A DNA stretch of 64,000 nt from Marthasterias glacialis (lineage: Eukaryota; Echinodermata; Asteroidea; Forcipulatida; Asteriidae), in assembly GCA_911728455.2 (NCBI GenBank), contig OU452228.1:8668129-8732128 (forward strand), read 5' to 3'. How positions within the stretch are numbered: the stretch's first letter is position 1; every line of letters starts with the position of its first letter. This document shows, one piece after another, positions 13,201-22,472 of the stretch. Under the pieces are notes generated by a model, which saw only the letters and a list, made by a program, of their open reading frames with translations, searched no databases and was not told the origin of the DNA. A program made the position numbers and the translations under genes.

Positions 13201-16200
13201 AATGTGTTGCTACTGTGATATTTTTAATAGTGGCATTTTGGTCAGACTTGGAAGGATGTTATCGTTTTCTTCTGTCCGGGGGTGTCTGCAAGTGTCGGAT
13301 TGATTATCTTGATTTTAGAATGTAGTTTTACTTGTTTTCTTTTTTTATCCTGTTTTCTGAGCTTATTGGTAATTTTCAATATATATGGTTTAGATTGCCA
13401 TTATTTTTTGAGAGGTTTAAATAGCTTAAATATTTTAAATATCCCTATTTTATCCATATATCCTGGTTGACTGTAAAGCGCCAGGGAACGTTTTTGCTAA
13501 AATGGATTTGGTGTGATATAAAGTTCCATTATTATTATTATTATTATTATTAAAACATTATTATAATGACCCAAGTCTATAAATTTTTGTGGATTTCCAT
13601 CCAAATGCAAAACCCTCTCAAGCTGGCTTAGTGTCGTGGGGAATAATGAATTGCTCTTGATTGTCTGTTTGCTTTTTTTTCTTGGTCAACAGACATTGAT
13701 GAGTGCAATAGTAATAACGGAGGTTGTGCACATAAATGTAACAACACCTTAGGTTCGTATTTCTGCCGGTGCTCCGATGGATATGCCTTACAGTCGGATG
13801 GTCACTCTTGCAATGGTAAGTCCAAAATAGGAAGAAGGGATATCTACTGTTACATCAATTCATATCGTTTGTGTTTTCACGAAGCGACAGGCATATACCC
13901 GTCGCTTCGTGAAAACACAAAAAGCGTCATTTCGGGATGCCCGTCCTTTTCATAATTTTTCAAATAAATCATAAATAAACTGATGAATTGATCATATAAA
14001 ATTCACATTTGATGAAAGTTTAACTCATAATAAATCACAGGAGGAAAGTACAGACTTAAAAGAATAAGCATTGTGCTTTTGTTTTGCAGTTTTGAAATGT
14101 GATGATGCTCTTGTGTGATTATCTCCAAACACAATTTTTTCCCAATTTGACATGCCCGTCCCTTCGTGAAAACATTGACGATATGTGATCCGTGCGTTCG
14201 GTTGACAGATAAGACGACCTTTGTTGACTTTATTCTTCACCAAAATACCTCTTTTTACTGTAATGTCCACAGAGCTACAGATGGTTCTCGATATATGGAT
14301 CTTTACGGGCAACTTGGGTTTTGGCTTTGAGTTACGTTGGGTGTTTTAACTTGTCTAGGCAGCCAAGAGCAAGTTCTAGTGTGCATAGAGGTGCACTTCC
14401 ACATTTGGTCGAACTGTGGTTGACCACTGACTAGCAATGCACATGCGCAATGACGTATACACTTGAACGATCCTTTAGGTAGGCTAGTTTAAACTCTCTG
14501 AGTTTAAACACAATTCTTTTTCGGCACTGATACGTGCACTTCCACAATTTTGCGCCACTATCTGCAGTAGCTTCACTGGTTCCCTTCCGTGCTTCAGACA
14601 GGTTGGCATGAAACAAGGCTACTGGGACCAGGGAAGAAACCAAGGTCCTGAGGCTGGTTCCAACCATAGCACTCAACCAATGATTGACCAGCCTGGGTGC
14701 GGGTCAAGATGGTCGACTTTTAGTTAACCATAGTGCGCACTCGAACTTGCTCCAAGTGGTTCACTAACCAATTATGCAAGAAGTTTGATAAAACTCACGC
14801 GTGCCACACTCATGGAATTTATGCATACAATAGTTGTGAAATAAAAAAGTGATTGCCCTTGCCCGTAACAATGGCAGACTTTGCACTGTGTGATGTCAAG
14901 TGGGAACTATCTACACTGTATATATTCATTTTGGAGATTTCATAAACAATAGTGCCTTATGGTTTTCCAAGGGCTTCTTTTACCTGTACCCTTGTTCATG
15001 CCAACTTGGGAAAATTCAAATGTTTATGATGTCATACCAAATGACACTAGGTACTTTATGTAATGTTTGGTAGAGCCCTTCGGTTCCATTGGGGCTACAG
15101 TCTTATCTCCTCAGACTTCCACTTCAGGGAATAATTGCGTTTAACTTTAAGTTGATACATTTTGTTTGTTGCTGCGGATGTTTTTTTATATGTACTAACA
15201 AGGCAAGGTGCATTTGTGTGCATGTTGTTTAACTGTGGAGGTCTGGTAGATGACCTGCAATTGGGTGGGGTGACCCGATGCGTTTATTTATAGTGGTGTT
15301 GGTTTAGTGTTTTATGTGAGGATGGACATGCAGGTAGTCCTTATACATGGTAGGGCAAGGTGCCTTTATTGGTGTAGCCACAATTTGTGTTGGTGGACTC
15401 ACAGTTGAGACCTTTAGTTTGTGTCGTGGGATGATGGTAGCCTAAAAATTGATGTCATGTGAGGTTAGTCCATGTCTTCAGCTAGTCTGGTATCTGATGA
15501 TGATGTGTGTCCGAGTATAAAAATTGGCATTTTATTCCCTTGTTTTTTTTTCTTGTTATGTACAGATGTTTCATACTGCATACATGAAGGAAGATTTCAT
15601 TTGGTAAGTTAAATAAATTATTAGGTTGATTGAGACCCTCCTACAGTTAAAATCACAGTGGATGATACTGAATGGTCAGACAGTAGGAGGGTTGGCTGTG
15701 TACTGTGTAGTTCATCTATCATTTAAAACTACAGTGGATGATATTGAATGGTCAGACAGTAGGAGGGTTGACTTTGCATTGTATAGATGCATTCAACACA
15801 TGATATCACATTGCAGGCTGGCATAGTTTATCTGATAGTTAAAATCACAGTGGATGATACTGAATGGTCAGACAGTAGGAGGGTTGGCTGTGTACTGTGT
15901 AGTTCATCTGCCATTCAAAACTACAGTGGATGATATTGAATGGTCAGACAGTAGGAGGGTTGAATGTGCTTTGTATAGATGCATTCAACACATGATATCA
16001 CATTGCAGGCTGGCATAGTTTATCAGTTAAAATCACAGTGGATGACACTGAATGGTCAGACAGTAGGAGGGTTGGCTGTGTACTGTGTAGTGTGTCTATC
16101 ATTCAAAACCACAGTGGATGGTATTGAATGGTCAGACAGTAGGAGGGTTTTAAAATCCCATAGTCACACGGCAACCCTTTCTGTTATTTTTGTCACACTA

Positions 16201-19200
16201 ACGCACATCAGTAGCAGTAGCTGTGGGCCTGTGATTCCATGGCTCAGCATGGAATTCTGCACTTACAATAACCATTTTTCACTTACATGGGTTTTAGTGG
16301 AAAATTTAAGCAAAGAATGCTTGTTTGAGTGAAGTATGCATGCATTCCCCTTGCTAACCTGTGATATAGGCCTGCAGTTATAAGTTAACCATGGATTTGT
16401 CTGATATAAAGTGTGGATCTTTTGCATAGAAGAACCGTTGCGTTTTGGGCCTAATGTGATTTGTTGGAAGTCTATTCAATTGCATTTTTTGTTCTGCTGC
16501 CGTTTCATGTACAGGCAGATACTGAGTGGAATTTTGAGTGTTCCACATGCCACTGTGAGCAGGGAAGAGCCGTCTGTGAAGTTATGAAGTGTCCAGACTT
16601 GAAGTGCAAAGAGGTATGCGGACTCAGATGATTTATAGCATGATAAATGAAACTTCATTTTCCTTTTTGTTGTTGTATGGTGGCAACAAGTTTCACATCC
16701 TACTCATGTACATGGTGTTACTGCAAACCTTACTAGATTGTATCTCCACCATGCAAAGTTTCAAATCCTACTCATGTACATGGTGTTACTGCAAACCTTA
16801 CTAGATTGTATCTCCACCATGCAAAGTTTCAAATCCTACTCATGTACATGGTGTTACTGCAAACCTTACTAGATTGTATCTCCACCATACAAAGTTTCAA
16901 ATCCTACTCATGTACATGGTGTTACTGCAAACCTTACTAGATTGTATCTCCACCATGCAAAGTTTCAAATCCTACTCATGTACATGGTGTTACTGCAAAC
17001 CTTACTAGATTGTATCTCCACCATACAAAGTTTCAAATCCTACTCATGTACATGGTGTTATTGCAAACCTTACTAGATTGTATCTCCACCATGCAAAGTT
17101 TCAAATCCTAGGATAAAGGTTATTGATGTTGTCATTATAAAAATACCACTTGTACACAATAATTCTTCCTCAATTGTATTGTTTTGTGTATTGTTTTTAG
17201 AATGAATATGAGTTTGAGGCCCCAGGAGCTTGCTGCCCAAAGTGCCTGCCAGGTAACTGTTGAAAAGCTTCAAGAAAAATGTCTTTAAAGACCAAAGAAT
17301 TAGTATTTTTCAGGGCAGCAAACGGGCAACGTTAAAACACGCCATTGTGTAAAATCGGAGTACTTGAACAAAGGTCGCCGGATATTCCACTGCTGACATG
17401 CACAGAGCAAGTACACACCTTCTAACGCATTGTTTGACCCACACAAAGAGAGAACATGGTCTTTAATATTTTGCCAAGTTTTGTCTATTGTGCAGTGGTT
17501 TTTGGGTAAGGCCCAATTCTTAGACCTTTGTCCTTTTGTTCCAAGGAGAGGATTACGAGACATCGGAAAGCTTCCACCATTATTTATTCATTGTATTTCA
17601 GCTCACTGGAGGTTAGTCAGAGTGAACCAGGGATCCAGCCATGGGTTTAGTACCAATCCTATGCTGTAGATCATAGCCGAGGTTTTGCAATTCACTGTGC
17701 ATGAATTTGAAATATTCTCAGTAGAGAAAACAAAAATCATGGTGCTTTAAAGAGAATCTTTGTTCTCTTGGCTTTGTCAAGTCAAGGTTTGTTTGTGCCA
17801 GCAGTACTCTCGAAGGAAAAACGATTCTGGCAAAATCATTTCATCAGGCTGGATGAAGAAAAAAATGGAAGAATAACGGCGTCAACTGTTCAATAAAAAC
17901 CACAAATTTGTAAATTGAAAATTTGTCTTCTTTCTTCAGAATCCAAGACGTGCTCTGTGTCCATCCATGGGAAGTATTTAACGTATGACGGCAACACATT
18001 TGACAACACTGGAAACTGCCGCTATGTCTTAAGTCAAGACTGTGTGGGGAGCCAGTTCAGCATTGAAGTTCAATACGAGGCTAACAAGAAAAAGTTCTTT
18101 CGACGTGCTGTGTTGTTACGGTTGGACTGTGTCGAGGTGGAAGTCAACTACGACGGGATGGTCAAGGTAAGCGTATATTGTGATTTGTGCTTTTGTGCAA
18201 CACAAAGTCCTAAAATGTGACTGGCTCTCGCAAAACCTTGAGCTTTAACCAGATTTTCAAAAGTGAGGTTTATTTACTCAATTCACCCGACATCATCACC
18301 ACAGTAATCGGTTGCACCATTTTGGGAATTGGTTTCCTTGTGTATTGTACTGTTAAGTGAGGATTTTAGGCGATGCATGCTCACACGCTCACCGCATCTT
18401 GACAACACAATTTTCCTCCCAAAATGGTAGACTGTTGCCTATGGGCAGAGAGTAGCTGCATGTGATGTGAATGCAAGGGCTCTGTAGTTCAGGTGTGCAA
18501 CTTTTCAATCGATTGCTGATTTTGTCATTTTTTAGTTTCTCAGCTGTGCCATTGAAAATTGAAAGACACTGTACACAGTCTTGCTGTGCCTGAAACTTTC
18601 TTCTCTCTGTTTTTTTTACGAACTGAAGTTGCATGCGTGATAGTTTGATTCTCTAGATAATTGTTCGATTCCAGATTTCTAAAAATTGTTTCTGAAATTT
18701 CAAACTTTGTTAGTTTATTTGTTAATGTTTAATCCAATAAAATGACCCAAAGAACTAATTAATTACTAACCAAAAAAACAATCTGATTGAGAACTTCATG
18801 GGTCAAGCATTATACCTTTAACATAAGCCTCTGAAACCTTATTATGTTAATTGAACTTAACACTCGTGTTACATCCATGTTAAATTGACCCAGGTTACTG
18901 GTGTACCCGTTGAGCTACCATACACTCATGCTGCGCCAATGAATGTCCTGATCACCAAGACCAACACATCCGTAGATGAGAATGGCATCACCATCAAGAC
19001 CAACCGTGGTGTCATCATCCGATGGTCTAAACAAAACGACATCGAAGTGTCCGCACCTGGAACATTCAAAGGGAATCTTTGCGGCCTCTGCGGTAACATG
19101 AACGGCAACCGCAAAGACGACCGTACGACGCGACAGTTCCTCCCAAGCCGGTCGGCCATGGAGTTTGCTTACAGCTGGAGGGTGGACGGCTACAAGCACT

Positions 19201-22200
19201 GCTCTGTGGCCGAAATCCGCGGCAGGACTCGCCAGAAATTCGGCGCCATCTCTATTAACAACATTCCGGTCTGCGCCGGGAAGAGTTTCTACGTTTTGAA
19301 GGACGTCAGGAAGAAATGCAGTTTGCTCCGTCAAAGATCATTTCAGGTAGATATGATTTGTCCTGTGGGAAATAATTCCACATGCACTTCGGATGGGTTT
19401 TGAATCAACAAAAAGTCTCATGTTTCAAAGGCTAAATGGAGAAAGGCTCTGTTAGGAGGGTTGAAACATGAGGTCATTACTACTTAAAAACCAGTACCAG
19501 AATTAGTTTATTATAATGGCAAATTCTTACGAACAAAAAAAAAACAATATATATATGGAAAATGGAATGAATATTATAATGAGTTTCTGAAATCCTCAAT
19601 GAACTTTTTGTTATGTTTGTGACAAATATTTCAGCCTCAATCAATAGAAATATTGTGTGACAATTGAAGGCTGTATAATTGTCACTTTATTGCTTGCTGT
19701 GCACAATTGATTTGCATTTGTATATTTTGTATATGTCACAAGATGGTTTTGTCAACAGGAAATACTGCTGTTCATATTCTTGTTTTGTTTGCATAGTGTT
19801 AACCAGAGGGGTGTTGAAGCAGAAGTATCTTTCTGTGGACATTCTCTTTAAATTGTACATTTGACTTTAACCTCTGTCAATTTTATGTCTTAAATGTATT
19901 GCAAATAATCAAGTTGTTCACCCCTGTTTGTACATTTTATTTGCCGATCTGTACATCTTTTTTTTCCCGAACCTGGCAAATACGTTGTTTATTATTTTTA
20001 TTATGACGTGAACATTTTGATTTCCTTTTCTGAAATTCTACCTTCCTATCATATTCTCGGTGTATTTTTCATCCTGACATTTTTTTACCTTTTGCTTTAT
20101 TGGATCATATTTTTCCTTCAAATTTGATTGCAGATTTGTAGCCGTGAAGCCTTTCAGAAAAATTTCCCTCCAAACATATTTGTGAATGTTTTTATTTTTG
20201 ATGTTTTGTCATTTTCTCCCAAATTTAGTTGCCTGTATACAAAAGCCATTTTGTTTTTCCTTCCATTCATATCATTGTATGGCTGTGTCAGAATTGGCGG
20301 CTGTGGCTGCGGATGTGGCTGTTGCTTAGGGTGTTGCTAGGGCATCCTATGCTTCAATGCTTGCAGCTCATCTGACGATCAAGCTGCAGCCACTAATTCA
20401 GACTTAAGCCGGAAGAGAAATTAGTTTGGCTCTTTGCAATAGAATGAGAGTTAGAACTGTAATGGTCAATGGGTATCCTGTTCAGAAAGACATTGTGTCA
20501 CACGCATCTGCTGCACGCCCAAAGTTTTCACTACTTCCGGCTCCAAAGCTGGCACACGTTTGTGTGTAATTTGACCCCAAAATCACCCATTTCATCATTC
20601 TTATGATGGAAACTTTTAGTTCTGGGAAGACCATAGTCTTTGAAAGCCAGGTCCATTTATTAATCTTTTCTTGTAAAAATCATCAAAGAAAAACTAGCTC
20701 AATGCAACTCACATGAGCTTCTGGTAATCAACGGAGCCAGTTTGTGTGAAGTGGGCGTGGCTTACAGTGGAATTACGTCACATTAACGAACAGGATACAG
20801 GAAACCCGACAAACATGACTGTTTAGCTTTGTATAACCTTTGTAGCATTACCTAACTTTATGGTTGCTTATTTTACAATTTATTTTAAGATATCTATTTG
20901 ATAAAATATAAGTATTTGATAAGATTTGTAGTTATTTGTATTACTTGTAGTTATTAATTCATTACAAAAGTGTATAATTATTGGTTTGCATTAGGCTTAC
21001 AGTAGAATTATCTCAAAAGAGTTGAGGTGGCTCCCATTTCAGAGCCTCCACTTCTCTGAAAACAGATTGTCCAGAAATATCCAAGAAATTAATACTGTTA
21101 AATGAAGTTTCCCCATAAGAATATCACATCAATTTTTTTTTTTTCAATTTTGTCTTCAGATGTGTCACTCGGTGGTAGATCCCAACAGATATTTTGAATG
21201 GTGTATGCAGGATGCATGTAGCTGTCATACCAACGAGCCATGCTACTGTGAAGCCATATCTGCCTACATCCTTGAATGCCAACGAAACCAGGTGGCGATT
21301 AAGTGGGCTGAAAACAGCGCTTGCAGTAAGTAGTTGTTGATGGAGCCCCAGCCAGAACTATGGTTTGGGCAAAGGCCATTACGTTCCATATGCCTGTTTA
21401 AAGCACCATACCAAAAGTTTACCGTTTTCAAAATTTCTGACGGAACTTATAGCCAGAGCTAAACGTGAAGTCGTGGTTTTGAAAAGAGCCATGGCTTGTA
21501 TGGTACACCCGGTGTCCCGCCATTTATTTATTTATTTATTATTTTGTAGCATGTCGTGGCCGAGCGGTTTAGTACATCGGACTCAGGTTCTGGTGGCTAA
21601 GTCATCAGGATGCAGGTTCTAGTCCCGGTCATGACACTTGTGTCCTTGAGCAAGACACTTAACTGTAATTGCTTCAAATAGGGGAAGAAGCAGTTATGTT
21701 TGTCTCACAATGAATTCATTTACCCCTCCCTGTTCTTAGCATGTCTTGTTTCTGCGCATTGGGGCAGGTTTCTATCCCTTCAAAAAGTAGCCTACACCTC
21801 GAGTTGCCTTCGGGCCTTGTGATGGGCGGATTGCATAAAAAAAAATAATAATAATCAAAAATGTTTTTTTTTTCTTTGCTTCGCATGAATATTTGCAGGC
21901 CTGGAATTATACAGAGGCCATGGAGTGTTTTTCCTGCTCTTGCTTGGCTTTGGTGCCCCATCAAAATTATCTGATAGACTTTAAAGATTTTCCAATGAAA
22001 GTGCCTTTTGAAGGACCAAGCAATAATGGTTAAGTGTCTTGCTAAGGACACAAGTGTCAAGACTGCGACTCAAAGCCACACTCTGCTGATTAGAAACACC
22101 AGAGCGTGAGTCCAGTTCACTTGACCGTAAGCCACACAAGCCACACAACGCCATCTTATACATAACAGCTTGAAATACATTTTGCAGACATTGTTGACTA

Positions 22201-22472
22201 ATTTGGTAGATCAAGCTTTATGAATGGATTCATGATTCAGTTTTTGTCTTATGTTTTTTTTTTCCCTATCAGATACCCGCTGTCCTGAAGGTATGATCTA
22301 TGACAACTGTGGCCCAGCCTGTCTGGCAACATGTCTAAACCCAAAAGTGGATGCTGCAGAGTGCCGGACATCGGCCTGTGTGCCCCGATGCCAATGTCCA
22401 GCAGGCACAGTCTTTCATGAGAACTCTTGTGTCCTCACTAGATATTGCCCGGTAATCACGTCAAATGACTAA
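984..22472 (+). CDS. Secreted EGF-pentraxin-VWC-VWD-C8-TIL protein gene (3' part, 17 exons)
   Basis: Seventeen exons join into one open frame of about 1011 residues ending at TAA 22470-22472; every splice phase is compatible (1,0,2,1,2,0,1,1,1,1,0,0,1,0,0,1). Exons: 984-1247, 2103-2257, 4922-5076, 6067-6197, 7471-7738, 8899-9109, 10076-10226, 10675-10884, 12858-12989, 13693-13815, 15566-15603, 16515-16613, 17201-17252, 17940-18166, 18894-19346, 21160-21325, 22273-22472. Residues of the visible part: EGF repeats 1-235, pentraxin 237-446, EGF repeats 447-601, VWC 602-663, VWD about 668-830, C8 about 865-945, TIL about 948-1003. The first exon starts in phase 1 inside an EGF run, so signal peptide and further exons lie upstream. 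By family knowledge this is an extracellular, disulphide-rich adhesion or growth-factor-binding protein; the EGF-pentraxin part resembles SVEP1, the VWC-VWD-C8-TIL end resembles BMPER/crossveinless-2. No ortholog is assigned. Introns carry the repeats listed separately. Confidence 0.9.
2103..2257 (+). CDS. Exon: EGF repeat 3 and start of EGF 4
   Basis: Acceptor tatag at 2102, donor gtagga at 2258; enters in phase 1 and leaves in phase 0. The junction with the previous exon gives ECES-DPC. It completes EGF 3 ([11 protein letters not shown]) and opens EGF 4 with NFNDC and LNDGTC. Confidence 0.9.
2332..2485 (-). repeat. tRNA-headed SINE, family 2
   Basis: On the minus strand the head reads TAGTCTAGTTGG (A box) and GGGTTCGAATCCC (B box), followed by the unit ending caggactcgggaaagtactgagtatacag. 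Partial copies of that 3' unit lie at about 1690-1745, 8657-8790 and 36715-36800. Confidence 0.78.
3215..4150 (-). repeat. SINE (family 1) split by MITE A
   Basis: Left part 3215-3257 (ggtacccatttacccctggg) and right part 4051-4150 (gtgtcttgctgaaggacac, then a degenerate B box and A box complement) are one minus-strand tRNA-headed SINE, broken by the 3258-4050 element. Confidence 0.75.
3258..4050. mobile_element. Inverted-repeat DNA element (MITE family A), 793 bp
   Basis: Ends AGACCGATTGCGCGAC and its reverse complement, flanked by AT on both sides. It interrupts a SINE whose two halves rejoin exactly if the element and one AT are removed (aagcaAT / ATtgtag). Internal sequence matches the 6686 copy in inverted orientation. 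Confidence 0.85.
4922..5076 (+). CDS. Exon: end of EGF 4 and most of EGF 5
   Basis: Acceptor tgtag at 4921, donor gtaagc at 5077. The frame gives [15 protein letters not shown] and then a new repeat opening TVDHC; the exon ends in phase 2 after GFTGK. EGF 4 has Cys-Cys-Cys in place of the usual C-x-C. Confidence 0.9.
6067..6197 (+). CDS. Exon: EGF 6, calcium-binding type
   Basis: Acceptor tttag at 6066, donor gtacag at 6198. The frame reads [18 protein letters not shown] and ends YSGTYCDA in phase 1. This is the last EGF before the pentraxin domain. In-frame sequence upstream of 6067 is intron, not part of the protein. Confidence 0.92.
6686..7117. mobile_element. Inverted-repeat DNA element (MITE family A), 432 bp
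   Basis: Ends AGACCGATTGCACGAC and reverse complement, flanked by AT repeats. Shares the internal blocks (gtgagcatt, atcacacagttttggaaagc) of the 3258 element, oriented the other way. Lies in the intron before the first pentraxin exon. Confidence 0.85.
7471..7738 (+). CDS. Exon: pentraxin domain, N-terminal part
   Basis: Acceptor cttttag family site at 7470, donor gtgagt at 7739. The frame reads DLFFPGAS, then [19 protein letters not shown] and IINGKFMYT, the first beta strands of a pentraxin/LamG fold. The position usually held by the first pentraxin cysteine (FTVCxxF) is threonine here. Ends in phase 2. Confidence 0.92.
8116..8461 (+). repeat. tRNA-headed SINE, family 1, near full length with A-rich tail
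   Basis: Head has A box (TGGCCGAGTGG) and B box (GGTTCGAGTCC) of a Leu/Ser-like tRNA. Followed by the conserved ttgagcaagacacttaacca, a unique body and an A-rich tail. An open frame across it is not a gene. Confidence 0.88.
8657..8790 (-). repeat. SINE family 2, decayed copy
   Basis: tgtatactcagtgctttctgagtcc followed by the complement of a mutated tRNA head (gggattcacacccaaat, ctctagaccaccgag). Confidence 0.68.
8899..9109 (+). CDS. Exon: pentraxin domain, core with metal-site motif
   Basis: Acceptor tgcag at 8898, donor gtaatt at 9110. Contains [28 protein letters not shown] and QAFVGNLTQ. The GQEQD segment is the calcium-ligand strand of pentraxins and appears intact. The pentraxin signature H-x-C-x-[ST]-W is HVGVAW here, with glycine in place of cysteine. 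Confidence 0.93.
9158..9531 (-). repeat. tRNA-headed SINE, family 1, full length with (ATT)n tail
   Basis: Reverse orientation: (TAA)n tail at 9158-9170, body with ggtcccacacgttgtgtaatg complement, junction aagcaagacac complement, and head with GGCCAAGCGGT at about 9520. Confidence 0.85.
9535..9700 (-). repeat. SINE family 1 remnant
   Basis: Complement of the gagcaagacac junction and a decayed tRNA head (gaattgaacccac), next to the full-length copy at 9158. The caatttactcc motif is repeated three times at its edge. Confidence 0.65.
10076..10226 (+). CDS. Exon: pentraxin domain, C-terminal part
   Basis: Acceptor tacag at 10075, donor gtgaga at 10227. The frame reads [13 protein letters not shown], then GNVLTW and LPTSQLC, the closing strand of pentraxins (N-[IV]-W-D ... 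GN[VI]xxW). Ends in phase 1. Confidence 0.92.
10341..10537. repeat. Palindromic-ended element (gggcccaattt family)
   Basis: Ends tgggcctaatttcatagagctg and its complement (atgaaaatcgggccca); inside, the cttagcagaaaa / ctggtatcctgct core shared by all copies. About 200 bp. Confidence 0.75.
10675..10884 (+). CDS. Exon: EGF 7 and most of EGF 8
   Basis: Acceptor ccag at 10674, donor gtaagg at 10885. The frame reads [10 protein letters not shown] with a [12 protein letters not shown] close, then [13 protein letters not shown] and CSCATGYTG. The in-frame read-through after 10884 is intron; the repeat is closed by ERCEF in the next exon. Confidence 0.91.
10945..11050 (+). repeat. tRNA-derived SINE, family 3
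   Basis: gacagctcagctggtagag (A box) and ggttcaaatccca (B box) spaced as in a tRNA, then a 3' segment ending in cacccccaaaaaaag. Not a functional tRNA: stems are broken. Confidence 0.65.
11547..12040. repeat. Nested palindromic-ended elements
   Basis: A copy at 11547-11786 is interrupted by a second complete copy at 11787-11967 (gggcctaatttcatagagc ... gaaattggccctg), after which the first element resumes (tttctgctaagcaagattttt) to about 12035. The outer sequence matches 58846-59035, which lacks the insert. Confidence 0.72.
12433..12572 (-). repeat. Tandem pair of tRNA-like sequences
   Basis: Two copies of a minus-strand unit with GGTTAGCTCAGTTGGTTAGAG and TACCGTATTCGAGAGG, about 66 bases apart. 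The first can form an acceptor-like stem between its 5' GCTGGT and 3' ATCAGCC, but the T arm does not pair well, so these look like pseudo-tRNAs. Confidence 0.6.
12858..12989 (+). CDS. Exon: end of EGF 8 and EGF 9
   Basis: Acceptor tctag at 12857, donor gtaaga at 12990; phase 1 on both sides. Starts GERCEF, then [14 protein letters not shown] and [12 protein letters not shown]. Confidence 0.91.
13693..13815 (+). CDS. Exon: EGF 10, calcium-binding, class with NGGC
   Basis: Acceptor aacag at 13692, donor gtaagt at 13816; phase 1 on both sides, a symmetric single-domain exon. The frame reads [22 protein letters not shown] and [12 protein letters not shown], the fibrillin/LDLR-type cbEGF pattern including the hydroxylation-site-like asparagine. 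Confidence 0.93.
13861..14185. mobile_element. Inverted-repeat element with an extra 21-bp hairpin at its left end
   Basis: catatcgtttgtgttttcac at 13861 pairs with the complement of gtgaaaacattgacgatatg at 14166-14185 (about 30 of 34 bases). The left end also folds on itself: 13868-13888 is the exact complement of 13901-13921 with a 12-base loop. Confidence 0.72.
15566..15603 (+). CDS. Microexon (38 nt): start of VWC domain
   Basis: Acceptor tacag at 15565, donor gtaagt at 15604. Encodes [12 protein letters not shown], the first cysteine and E-G-R turn of a VWC domain. It is supported by phase 1 entry and phase 0 exit and by the need for a VWC first cysteine. Confidence 0.83.
15640..16150. 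repeat. Tandem repeat, period about 190 bp, 2.7 copies
   Basis: gttaaaatcacagtggatga recurs at about 15647, 15838 and 16026. Each unit holds two similar halves (aatggtcagacagtaggagg twice). In the intron after the VWC microexon. Long reading frames over it are artefacts. Confidence 0.88.
16515..16613 (+). CDS. Exon: VWC domain core
   Basis: Acceptor tacag at 16514, donor gtatgc at 16614; 33 whole codons. Reads [17 protein letters not shown] and AVCEVMKC, the W-x-x-x-C-x-x-C-x-C-x-x-G core of VWC. Confidence 0.9.
16683..17111. repeat. Tandem repeat, 68-bp unit, about 6.3 copies
   Basis: gcaaagtttcaaatcctact recurs every 68 bases at 16753, 16821, 16889, 16957 and 17025, with an older copy before and a partial one after. 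Copies are nearly identical, so the array is recent or homogenised. In the intron between two VWC exons. Confidence 0.93.
17201..17252 (+). CDS. Exon: end of VWC domain
   Basis: Acceptor tttag at 17200, donor gtaact at 17253. Reads [14 protein letters not shown], the PG-x-CC-x-x-C close of VWC. Ends in phase 1. Confidence 0.9.
17310..17675 (+). repeat. Dispersed repeat, also at 1290-1640 and (minus) 56490-56660
   Basis: The three copies share cagacctttgt...tgttccaagragagga, cttccaccattrtttattcattgtattt and ggtttagtacca. No terminal repeats found. In two introns of the EGF-pentraxin gene and in intergenic DNA. Confidence 0.7.
17940..18166 (+). CDS. Exon: VWD domain, N-terminal half
   Basis: Acceptor ttcag at 17939, donor gtaagc at 18167. 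Reads [17 protein letters not shown], then [11 protein letters not shown] and FSIEVQYEA, the classic VWD opening with G-x-Y-x-T-Y-D-G. Confidence 0.94.
18894..19346 (+). CDS. Exon: VWD C-terminal half and start of C8
   Basis: Acceptor cccag at 18893, donor gtagat at 19347; 151 whole codons. Contains GVIIRWS, then [12 protein letters not shown], the CGLCG motif of VWD domains. Continues to YSWRVDG and a basic linker, then [11 protein letters not shown] at the start of C8. It is the longest and most GC-rich exon of the gene. Long minus-strand reading frames over it are shadows. Confidence 0.95.
21160..21325 (+). CDS. Exon: C8 domain
   Basis: Acceptor ttcag at 21159, donor gtaagt at 21326. Reads [15 protein letters not shown], then [13 protein letters not shown] and ISAYILEC, the eight-cysteine C8 pattern that follows VWD. 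Ends in phase 1. Confidence 0.94.
21552..21855 (+). repeat. tRNA-headed SINE, family 1, with internal change
   Basis: Head GTCGTGGCCGAGCGG with B box GGTTCTAGTCC, then ttgagcaagacacttaac; ends in an A-rich (AAT)n tail at 21839-21855. The 8116-type body phrase cacctcgagtggc recurs near 21795. Confidence 0.82.
22005..22140 (-). repeat. SINE family 1, head half
   Basis: Complement of head and junction (aagtgtcttgctaaggacac, then ctcaaagccacactctgctg). The body is missing. Confidence 0.72.
22273..22472 (+). CDS. Terminal exon: TIL domain and stop
   Basis: Acceptor atcag at 22272. Reads [15 protein letters not shown], then [14 protein letters not shown] and [10 protein letters not shown], stop TAA. 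This is a complete TIL (trypsin-inhibitor-like) cysteine-rich domain, and ending directly after TIL is what BMPER-type proteins do. A donor-like gtaatc at 22452 (after TGCCCG) could splice the last residues away to a further exon, but I found no convincing one downstream. Confidence 0.87.

Noticed and set aside
15979..16332. 117-codon plus-strand open frame
   Set aside because: It lies in the 190-bp tandem array and repeats the same phrases; no domain, and the surrounding gene treats it as intron.
16683..17111. CRISPR-like repeat array
   Set aside because: Units are contiguous with no unique spacers, in a eukaryotic intron; it is a plain tandem repeat.
18915..19334. 139-codon open frame on the minus strand
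   Set aside because: Exact antisense of the GC-rich VWD exon; the plus strand has the domain motifs and splice sites.
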